A DNA stretch of 10,198 bases from Flavobacterium psychrophilum (lineage in GTDB: Bacteria; Bacteroidota; Bacteroidia; Flavobacteriales; Flavobacteriaceae). Each line of letters starts with the position of its first letter. The first letter of the stretch is position 1. The DNA lies in assembly GCA_022729635.1 (NCBI GenBank), contig DZAU01000069.1:1-10198 (forward strand), read 5' to 3'. Positions 1-6,476 of the stretch are shown here, piece after piece. The notes beneath the pieces are model-generated. The model was not told the origin of the DNA, searched no databases, and worked only from the letters and a program-made list of their open reading frames with translations. The translations under genes and the position numbers were made by a program.

Positions 1-960
1 AATCTTACTATAACTACTGAAATCGTTGGTGCAAATTTACAAAACCCTAATGGCGACGGAAGCGGAGTGGTAAACTTTAGTATTACCGCCAAAAATGCAA
101 ATTCCTATAAAATAGCACTTGGGAATGGTGAAATCGTAGAATCAACAACAGGTGTTTTTTCTTATACATATATTGCTTCAGGGACAAATACCTATGTAAT
201 TTATGTATCTGCATATAACGGAGCCAATTTTGTAAGCGCCTCAAAAACAATAGTTGTTTATGTTCCCTCAGCTTCTAATTTACTTTGGTCAGACGAATTT
301 AATGTTGATGGCACTCCAGATGGTACAAAATGGGGTTATGATATTGGTGCCGGAGGCTGGGGAAATAATGAATCCCAATATTATACAAGTCGATCAGAAA
401 ATGTAAATATTTCAAACGGCACATTGAAAATTATAGCCAAAAAAGAATCCTATATGGGAAGTAATTATACTTCAACAAGAATGCTTTCCAGAGGTAAATT
501 CTCATTCAAATACGGAAAAGTGGAAATAAAAGCCAAACTTCCCGGTGGCGGAGGAACTTGGCCAGCTCTTTGGATGTTAGGAGATAATATTGGAACTGTG
601 GGTTGGCCTTCATGTGGTGAAATTGATATTATGGAATATGCAGGGAATCGCCCCAATAAAATAACTTGTGCCTTACATCATCCGGGTCATTCCGGAGGAA
701 ATCCTGATGGTGGGAACACAACGATTACAAATGCCGAAACGGAATTTCATATTTATACTTTAGAATGGTCTGCATCGACAATAAAAATTGGGGTTGATAA
801 CCAGCAATATTTTGTTTTTGCAAATTCAAGCAGTGTTCCATTCAATCAGAATTTTTTCCTGATTTTGAATTGTGCAATGGGAGGTAATTATGGTGGTGCA
901 ATCGATCCAAACTTTACATCTTCTACTTTAGAGATAGATTATGTAAGGGTTTATAATTAA
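1..960 (+). CDS. PKD-like domain + GH16 endo-beta-1,3-glucanase (laminarinase), 5'-truncated by window edge
   Basis: Endo-acting glucanase expected to hydrolyse beta-1,3-glucans such as laminarin at the cell surface or outside the cell. The frame is open from base 1, so the gene starts upstream; the GTG at 67 is only an internal valine. 319 residues are visible. Residues 1-92 look like a PKD/Ig-like beta-sandwich (NPNGDGSG near the start, then alternating beta-strand pattern). Residues 94-319 are a GH16 catalytic domain: WSDEFN opening, WPALWML, and the catalytic motif GEIDIMEY with nucleophile E207, D209 and acid/base E212, the beta-bulge arrangement typical of laminarinases. The protein ends IDYVRVYN, the usual GH16 end, with no C-terminal sorting domain. 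In Bacteroidota such PKD-GH16 genes often close a SusC/SusD operon; here that is inference because the upstream part is missing. The GH16 domain is a close paralogue of the one in the next gene. Confidence 0.93.
   Translation, partial: NLTITTEIVGANLQNPNGDGSGVVNFSITAKNANSYKIALGNGEIVESTTGVFSYTYIASGTNTYVIYVSAYNGANFVSASKTIVVYVPSASNLLWSDEFNVDGTPDGTKWGYDIGAGGWGNNESQYYTSRSENVNISNGTLKIIAKKESYMGSNYTSTRMLSRGKFSFKYGKVEIKAKLPGGGGTWPALWMLGDNIGTVGWPSCGEIDIMEYAGNRPNKITCALHHPGHSGGNPDGGNTTITNAETEFHIYTLEWSASTIKIGVDNQQYFVFANSSSVPFNQNFFLILNCAMGGNYGGAIDPNFTSSTLEIDYVRVYN
280..954 (+). repeat. GH16 domain direct repeat, copy 1
   Basis: This 675-bp segment aligns without any gap to 1881-2555 at a constant offset of 1601 bp. 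By eye about 52 of 225 encoded residues differ, roughly 77 percent protein identity. Several DNA stretches of about 20 bases are identical, for example around 367-387 and 398-420. The boundaries coincide with the GH16 domain: similarity begins at the LxWSDEF strand and stops at VRVY. Confidence 0.9.
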
Positions 961-989
961 TTGTTTTTGTTTAGTTAGTTTTTCATTAT

Positions 990-1017
990 TTGCTTCCGTT
1001 TTCAGGAATGGAAGCAA
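990..1017 (+). terminator. Hairpin in the gap between the two GH16 genes, possible terminator
   Basis: TTGCTTCC at 990-997 is perfectly complementary to GGAAGCAA at 1010-1017, leaving a 12-base loop. It lies 29 bp after the stop of the first GH16 gene and is the only clear hairpin I see between genes in this window, which suits the end of an upstream transcript. Against a canonical intrinsic terminator, the + strand downstream is A-rich rather than a U-tract, and the T-rich run precedes the stem. The rest of the 86-bp gap is AT-rich. I found no clean match to the Bacteroidota promoter core (TA-N2-TTTG), so no promoter is called. Confidence 0.35.
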
Positions 1018-1046
1018 TAATGAAAACAAAATTTAAAATTTTTAAA

Positions 1047-2567
1047 ATGAAGAATTTAAAGACATATAGAATTGCAGTTTTAGTTTTTTTTTTAATTGTT
1101 ATTTCGGCCTGTGGGTCTAAAAAGCCAGTGGCAAATAATAAGATTGCATTTGCTGATAATTGTATTGTTGCCCACCGTGGCGCTTGGAAGAAAAATAATC
1201 TTCCAGAAAACGCTATCGCCTCACTCAAACATGCCATTGAATTAAAATGTAATGGGTCGGAATTTGACCTAAGAATGACTGCCGATGATTCATTGGTAAT
1301 TAACCATGACCCTGATTATAACGGTTTGCCAATTGAAAAAACAAACTATGCCGATTTAATAAAATTCAAATTATCCAATGGCGAAAAACTTCCTACTTTA
1401 AGGGAATATATCAAAGCCGGAATCGAAAACAACAACTCCACAAGATTAGTTTGCGAAATAAAACCATCTACTGTAAGCAAGGAAAGAGGACAGATTATTG
1501 CAACAAAAGCGGTTCGGTTATTCGAAAAACTTAAAGCACAACAAATAGTCACTTTTATAAGTTTTGACTATGAAATTCTAAAAAAAATTGTAGCATTAAA
1601 TCCAATGTATTCTACCCAATATTTAGACGGCAATAAATCTCCAGAACAGGTCAAAGCCGATGGAATTACGGGATTAGATTATCATTTTTCGGTCTTTAAA
1701 GAACATCCTGAATGGATTGAAAGTGCTAAAAAAAATAGCCTTTCCCTAAATGCTTGGACAGTTAATGAAGCCAGTGATATGGATTGGCTTATAGCCAATG
1801 GATTTGATTTTATTACTACAAACGAACCAGAATTGTTACAGGAAAGGATCAAACTTTCCCCAGTTTCAAACGGAATGAAACTAATTTGGAGTGATGAATT
1901 TAATACCAATGGAGTACCAGATTCAACTAAATGGGGTTATGATATTGGCGGTCACGGTTGGGGAAACAATGAATCCCAATATTATACAGACAGACCTGAA
2001 AATGTAAATATTTCAAACGGAATCTTGAAAATTATAGTAAAAAAAGAATCTTATAAGGGAAGTAATTATACTTCTGCCAGAATTCTTACCAAAAACAAAT
2101 TTTCATTCAAATACGGGAAAGTAGAAATTCGTGCAAAACAACCTTCGGGAGGCGGAGTTTGGCCTGCTTTGTGGATGTTAGGAGAAAATATTGACGCTGT
2201 AGATTGGCCAAACTGTGGTGAAATAGATATAATGGAATATGCAGGAAATCGCCCTGAAAAAATAACCTGTGCCTTGCATCATCCAGGGCATTACGGTGCG
2301 AATCCTGATGTAGGTTCTAAAATGATTGCCAATGCCGAAACAGCGTTTCATATTTACACTCTGGAATGGACTCCCGAAAACATAAAAATTTTTGTTGATA
2401 ATCAACAAATTTTTGAATTTGCAAATTCAAAGGATGTGCCGTTTAATCAAAATTTCTTTTTACTATTTAATTGTGCTATTGGCGGATCTTATGGAGGAAC
2501 AATCGATCCTAATTTTATCTCTTCGAATTTCGAAATTGATTATGTAAGAGTGTACCAAAACAAATAA
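1047..2567 (+). CDS. GDPD-GH16 fusion lipoprotein (glycerophosphodiester phosphodiesterase domain + laminarinase domain)
   Basis: Two-enzyme fusion of 506 residues. Residues 1-22 are a lipoprotein signal peptide (MKNLKTYR, hydrophobic core, lipobox ISAC, C22), so it should be membrane-anchored. Residues about 38-265 form a complete GDPD domain: AHRG (H43, R44), PEN (E54), EFD (E72, D74), NHD (H87) and CEIK (E137), the metal and catalytic positions of the family, with a late NAWTVNE segment typical of GDPDs. Residues about 279-503 are GH16 with GEIDIMEY (E392, D394, E397). The GDPD part would cleave a glycerophospho- or similar phosphodiester; the GH16 part cuts beta-1,3-glucan. Starts at 990 (TTG), 1008 and 1020 (ATG) are also in frame. 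I chose 1047 because it gives a compact lipoprotein signal and lies beyond the 990-1017 hairpin; 1020 is a fair alternative, adding nine residues. It heads a tight operon. The substrate link between the two domains is inference. Confidence 0.92.
   Translation: MKNLKTYRIAVLVFFLIVISACGSKKPVANNKIAFADNCIVAHRGAWKKNNLPENAIASLKHAIELKCNGSEFDLRMTADDSLVINHDPDYNGLPIEKTNYADLIKFKLSNGEKLPTLREYIKAGIENNNSTRLVCEIKPSTVSKERGQIIATKAVRLFEKLKAQQIVTFISFDYEILKKIVALNPMYSTQYLDGNKSPEQVKADGITGLDYHFSVFKEHPEWIESAKKNSLSLNAWTVNEASDMDWLIANGFDFITTNEPELLQERIKLSPVSNGMKLIWSDEFNTNGVPDSTKWGYDIGGHGWGNNESQYYTDRPENVNISNGILKIIVKKESYKGSNYTSARILTKNKFSFKYGKVEIRAKQPSGGGVWPALWMLGENIDAVDWPNCGEIDIMEYAGNRPEKITCALHHPGHYGANPDVGSKMIANAETAFHIYTLEWTPENIKIFVDNQQIFEFANSKDVPFNQNFFLLFNCAIGGSYGGTIDPNFISSNFEIDYVRVYQNK
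1881..2555 (+). repeat. GH16 domain direct repeat, copy 2
   Basis: Gapless partner of 280-954 (constant offset 1601 bp, 225 codons each). Similarity stops at the domain edges: upstream of 1881 the sequence is GDPD, whereas upstream of 280 it is PKD-like. The catalytic motif is identical in both copies (GEIDIMEY). Differences are spread across the domain and include chemically different residues, for example M to K after ESY, S to Y after HHPGH, and GN-T to S-KM near the NAET motif. Confidence 0.9.
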
Positions 2568-2584
2568 AAAAACAAACAGTAAAA

Positions 2585-3418
2585 ATGAAATACATTCTAA
2601 TTTTTGTCACAGTTTTAACTGTTTATTGTTCAAATGCTCAATCACTAAAGCTAATGACTTATAACATTCGTTTAGACGTTGCAGTTGACGGAGAAAACGA
2701 TTGGACACATCGCAAAGATTTTTTCGCATCACAAATACAATTTTACGAACCAGACATTTTTGGAGTTCAAGAAGCAAAACCCAACCAGGTTATCGATATT
2801 TCAACCTTACTTTCTCAATATGGTAATATAGGAATAGGTAGAGAAGGCGTTGGCCAAGGCGAATCGTCTAATATTTATTTCAAAAAAGACCGTTTTAAAG
2901 TATTGGAAAGTAACACTTTTTGGCTTTCTGAAACTCCTGACACAATTTCAAAAGGCTGGGATGCCGCATTCAACAGAGTCTGTACTTATGGTTTGTTTAA
3001 AGATTTAAAAACAAAAAAAACTTTTTGGGTTTTCAACACTCATTTAGATCATTTGGGAGAACTCGCCAGAACTAATGGAATTCTACTCATTCTTTCGAAG
3101 ATGGCGGCATTAAACACAAAAAATTATACCGTCTTTTTTATGGGAGATTTTAATTCTGAACCTAAAGAGGATAGAATAATAGCACTAAATAAAGTGATGA
3201 ATGATTGCAGGAAAATTTCAAAGGAAAAACCTTATGGACCATCTGGAACCTTCAATGGATTCAAACACAATGAGCCTGTAACTTTATTGATAGATTACAT
3301 TTTTATTTCCAAAAACAGCACATTCAAAGTGCGAAAATTTGCCGTTTTGAGCGATTCAAAAGATTTAAGATACCCTTCGGATCATTTGCCAGTTTATGTT
3401 GAAGTGAGTTACGAATAG
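2585..3418 (+). CDS. Secreted endonuclease/exonuclease/phosphatase (EEP, DNase I-fold) family hydrolase
   Basis: A 277-residue metal-dependent phosphoesterase-fold enzyme. Residues 1-19 form a signal peptide ending SNAQ, so the protein is exported, most likely to the periplasm. The mature part is a full EEP domain: TYNIR (N27), VQEA (metal ligand E63), NTHLDH (catalytic H153), GDFNS (D188, N190), GTFNGF, LIDYIF and the C-terminal SDHLP (D266, H267). The EEP superfamily includes DNases, sphingomyelinases, inositol phosphatases and other phosphodiesterases, so the sequence shows the chemistry (phosphoester hydrolysis) but not the substrate. It sits 17 bp after the GDPD-GH16 gene and 15 bp before the next gene. 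This placement inside a glucanase operon suggests action on a phosphorylated glycan or on the product of the GDPD step; that is inference. Exported EEP proteins do recur in Bacteroidota glycan loci, so some generic role such as DNA or phosphate scavenging is also possible. Confidence 0.9.
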   Translation: MKYILIFVTVLTVYCSNAQSLKLMTYNIRLDVAVDGENDWTHRKDFFASQIQFYEPDIFGVQEAKPNQVIDISTLLSQYGNIGIGREGVGQGESSNIYFKKDRFKVLESNTFWLSETPDTISKGWDAAFNRVCTYGLFKDLKTKKTFWVFNTHLDHLGELARTNGILLILSKMAALNTKNYTVFFMGDFNSEPKEDRIIALNKVMNDCRKISKEKPYGPSGTFNGFKHNEPVTLLIDYIFISKNSTFKVRKFAVLSDSKDLRYPSDHLPVYVEVSYE

Positions 3419-3433
3419 AATAAAAATCACAAA

Positions 3434-4999
3434 ATGAAAACAATCCTTAGTTATTTATTTGGAATTATTTCGATCTCGATTTTTGGGCAAAGCGGGCAGG
3501 CAGATCAAGATTTTTGCAAGCAGAGCGTAACTGAATCGTTGATTCCAATTCGACCAGGAATACCTGGAAAACAACCATTTTGGAATGGAAAAGCTTCAAT
3601 GTTCAAGTATGCACCGTCTTTTCGGAATGACAACACCACATGGATAATATCCAAACCAAAAGAATACAGGTATTCTGCTTTTTCATTTTCAGATAAGCAA
3701 TATTATACTTTTACGGCGGAAACACCTTATGAGACTTTATCACCAATTTGGGATAAACTACCAAATGGAGAAGTTTATCTTAAAGTTGAAGCCATTAGCG
3801 ATAATGGATTGGATATTGTTTTGGCGGGTAGCAGGTCGTTTTATAAAGCGGCGGTTTTTTGTCCTCCTTATCCAGAAGCAAAATATTCATACAGAGACGC
3901 ATTTCTAAAAGGAATGCAGTTTATGTACAATCAGAAACATATAAAAAACTGGCACAACACTGGTAAGCCCAATCATAGCGAACATGAATTCTATTGCTAT
4001 TCTGCACTAGAAGTTGGAAGTGTAATTGATGCCATGCTGATGTATAATGGCTTATTTCCCAAGAAAGATTCATCATTGGTAATCGCTCGCTCCGCAGCTG
4101 ACTATCTAATTAGAAATTCTGAATCCGCGACATCTCCATTAGCGTATTTTCCACAGATTTATGAAGGGGAAAACTTTACCGCAGAAAAATTCAGCAAAGA
4201 GATTATTATGATTCAGCCTTCTAGAACAGGGAAATCGTATCTTGCACTATATGACAAAACCAAAGAAAAAAAATATCTTAATGCTGCCATCAATATCGCT
4301 AATACCTATATTAAAAATCAATTACCTTCAGGAACTTGGTATATTAGGATAAATAAAAAAACAGGCAAACCCGCATCCGATGTGTTGTGTATTCCTACGG
4401 CAATTGTTGACCTTCTTTCCGAACTAGTTATTCGATATGAACAGCCTCAATATCAAAAGTCAATTGATTCTGCTATTGAATGGATATGGTTGAATCCTAT
4501 GAAAACTTTCGATTGGACAGGTCAGTTTGAAGATGTAGAAGCAGTTGAACCCTATAAAAATTTGACCAAATATGAAGCATCATGGTTTGCACAATATTTG
4601 CTTAATAATTTAGATAAAGATATCTCGTATGCTCGCTTAGCTAAAGAACTTATTGCCTTTTGTGAGGATCAATTTGTTGTTTGGGAAAAACCAGAAATGT
4701 ATGACAATTGGAATAATTCAACTAAAAGGTGGCAAGCGCCTTCTGTCTTAGAACAATATTTGTGTTATGTACCTATTGACGCAAGTGCCGTCCAAATGAT
4801 AGATACATTCTATCTAGCGTATGAAAAAACTGGCGAATTAATATATTACCAAAAAGCTATTGCTTTGACTAACAGTATTGTAAACAGTCAGGAGGAAAAT
4901 GGAAAGATCCCAACGTTTTGGACTTCTGGCTTTGACCAGTTCTGGAATAATTGCATGGTCAGCAGTTTGACTGTGCTTGAAAAAATGAATTATAAATAA
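3434..4999 (+). CDS. Secreted protein of unrecognised family, probable alpha/alpha-barrel carbohydrate-active enzyme
   Basis: I cannot assign this 521-residue protein to a named enzyme family. Residues 1-19 are a signal peptide (hydrophobic core then FGQ). Residues about 35-150 look like an N-terminal beta-sandwich (PFWNGKA, FKYAPSF, LSPIWDKLPNGEVYLKVEA, AGSRSFYKAA). From about 155 to the end it is rich in amphipathic helices with repeated aromatic and acidic positions, the pattern of a six-hairpin (alpha/alpha)6 toroid as seen in GH88/105, epimerases and some lyases. Possible active-site segments are HNTGKPNHSEHEFYCY, FEDVEAVEPY, WQAPSVLEQYLCY and TFWTSGFDQFWNN. The gene lies 15 bp after the EEP gene and only 6 bp before a GH30 gene, which makes a role in the same glycan pathway likely. 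It could be an unclassified hydrolase, lyase or epimerase. The gene call is firm; the function is open. Confidence 0.85.
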   Translation: MKTILSYLFGIISISIFGQSGQADQDFCKQSVTESLIPIRPGIPGKQPFWNGKASMFKYAPSFRNDNTTWIISKPKEYRYSAFSFSDKQYYTFTAETPYETLSPIWDKLPNGEVYLKVEAISDNGLDIVLAGSRSFYKAAVFCPPYPEAKYSYRDAFLKGMQFMYNQKHIKNWHNTGKPNHSEHEFYCYSALEVGSVIDAMLMYNGLFPKKDSSLVIARSAADYLIRNSESATSPLAYFPQIYEGENFTAEKFSKEIIMIQPSRTGKSYLALYDKTKEKKYLNAAINIANTYIKNQLPSGTWYIRINKKTGKPASDVLCIPTAIVDLLSELVIRYEQPQYQKSIDSAIEWIWLNPMKTFDWTGQFEDVEAVEPYKNLTKYEASWFAQYLLNNLDKDISYARLAKELIAFCEDQFVVWEKPEMYDNWNNSTKRWQAPSVLEQYLCYVPIDASAVQMIDTFYLAYEKTGELIYYQKAIALTNSIVNSQEENGKIPTFWTSGFDQFWNNCMVSSLTVLEKMNYK

Positions 5000-5005
5000 A
5001 AAATC

Positions 5006-6457
5006 ATGAAAAATTTAACAAAAATTTTATTTTCAACAACTCTGGCAGCACTGTTATTGAGTTGTACTACTTCAAATGGAAATGGGGGAACAATCCAACC
5101 ACCACCGTTACCGCCTCCAGTAGTAACTAATGATGTTGATTTTTGGCTAACCAAAGGAGATCAATCTACATTATTAATAAAACAATCCACAGTGTTAGGA
5201 TTTGGCACAACTTACAACGGATATCCCAATATTGAAGTCGATGATTCCCAAACATTTCAATCAGTCGATGGGTTTGGATTTACCCTCACTGGTGGAAGTG
5301 CGCAAGTAATCAATCAATTAACAGCCACCAAAAAACAGGAATTATTACAGGAATTATTTGGCTCAGGCACAAATTCAATTGGTATAAGTTATTTAAGGTT
5401 GAGTATTGGAGCTTCAGATTTAGATGAGGCACCATTTTCTTATGATGATATGCCATCCGGACAAACAGATCCTAGCTTGGCTAACTTCAGTTTGGCTCCT
5501 GATATGACAAATTTAATTCCACTTCTGAAAGAAATTTTGGCAATAAATCCGAATATAAAAATTATGGCAACTCCTTGGTCTCCACCCGTTTGGATGAAAG
5601 ACAACAATAGTACAATTGGCGGAAGCCTACAACCTCAATACTATGGAGTTTATGCCCAATATTTTGTAAAATATATTCAAAAAATGAAGGCCGAAGGAAT
5701 TACGATTGATGCAATTTGTCCGCAAAATGAACCATTGCATCCGGGAAATAATCCAAGTTTGTTGATGCTTGCAGCCCAACAGGCAACATTCATTAAAAAT
5801 AATTTGGGACCAGTTTTTCAAAATGCAGGAATTAATACAAAAATTATAATTTATGACCATAATTGTGATAGACCGGATTATCCTATTTCAGTTTTAACCG
5901 ATGCTACCGCAAATCCTTATATTGATGGTTCAGCTTTTCATTTATATGGAGGTGACATCAGTGCTTTAACGACTGTTCACAATGCTTTCCCTAATAAAAA
6001 TGTTTATTTTACTGAACAATGGACTTCTTCTGACGGCAATTTTGGTGGTGATTTAAAATGGCATTTAAAAAATGTCGTAATTGGTTCTATGCGCAATTGG
6101 AGTAAAATTGCACTCGAATGGAATTTAGCCAATAACGCGTCTTATGGTCCGCATACTGCCGGAGGTTGCACCCAATGCAAAGGAGCATTAAACATAAACA
6201 GCAGCGAAAGTTTTAACAGAAATGTTGCCTATTATATTATTGCACATGCCTCAAAATTTGTTCCAATGGGTTCAAAAAGAATTGCTAGTAATTTAAGCGG
6301 GAATTTAAATAATGTAGCATTTAAAACCCCAAACGGAAAATTTGTTTTAATCGTAGAAAATGACGGAAATTCTCCAGAACAATTTAATATAAAACACAAC
6401 GGAAGATGGGTCACAACTTCATTAGAAGCAGGATCCGTTGCAACCTATATTTGGTAA
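5006..6457 (+). CDS. GH30 family beta-glucanase/beta-glucosidase, lipoprotein
   Basis: A 483-residue GH30 enzyme (retaining, clan GH-A), likely acting on beta-1,6 linkages or beta-glucosyl residues of a branched glucan. A lipoprotein signal ends LLLSC (C20), followed by a Ser/Gly/Pro-rich tether (residues about 21-40, including PPPLPPP), so it is membrane-anchored and could be surface-exposed. The catalytic domain shows DGFGFTLTGGSA, LRLSIGASDLDEAPFSY, ATPWSPPVWMK, the acid/base in PQNEP (E242), SAFHLYGG and the nucleophile in FTEQW (E337). A CTQC motif (C388, C391) may form a disulfide. A C-terminal beta-domain ends at the last residue (VATYIW). GH30 subfamily cannot be fixed by eye; beta-1,6-glucanase is the best guess from context. 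It is divergent from the adjacent GH30, so the two probably have different specificities. The lipobox just after the start supports the ATG at 5006. Confidence 0.92.
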   Translation: MKNLTKILFSTTLAALLLSCTTSNGNGGTIQPPPLPPPVVTNDVDFWLTKGDQSTLLIKQSTVLGFGTTYNGYPNIEVDDSQTFQSVDGFGFTLTGGSAQVINQLTATKKQELLQELFGSGTNSIGISYLRLSIGASDLDEAPFSYDDMPSGQTDPSLANFSLAPDMTNLIPLLKEILAINPNIKIMATPWSPPVWMKDNNSTIGGSLQPQYYGVYAQYFVKYIQKMKAEGITIDAICPQNEPLHPGNNPSLLMLAAQQATFIKNNLGPVFQNAGINTKIIIYDHNCDRPDYPISVLTDATANPYIDGSAFHLYGGDISALTTVHNAFPNKNVYFTEQWTSSDGNFGGDLKWHLKNVVIGSMRNWSKIALEWNLANNASYGPHTAGGCTQCKGALNINSSESFNRNVAYYIIAHASKFVPMGSKRIASNLSGNLNNVAFKTPNGKFVLIVENDGNSPEQFNIKHNGRWVTTSLEAGSVATYIW

Positions 6458-6476
6458 TTTTTAAAATAAGTACAAC

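Noticed and set aside
67..960. GTG at 67 as the true start of the first GH16 gene
   Set aside because: The frame is open back to base 1 and the residues before it (ending NPNGDGSG) belong to the same PKD-like domain, so the gene begins outside the window.
990..1046. TTG at 990 and ATG at 1008 as starts of the GDPD-GH16 gene
   Set aside because: They would put extra residues ahead of an otherwise compact lipoprotein signal and lie within the stem-loop; 1047 (or 1020) fits better.
986..1237. 83-codon minus-strand open frame over the start of the GDPD-GH16 gene
   Set aside because: It is antisense to the well-supported lipoprotein signal and HRG motif, and its translation resembles no protein family I recognise.
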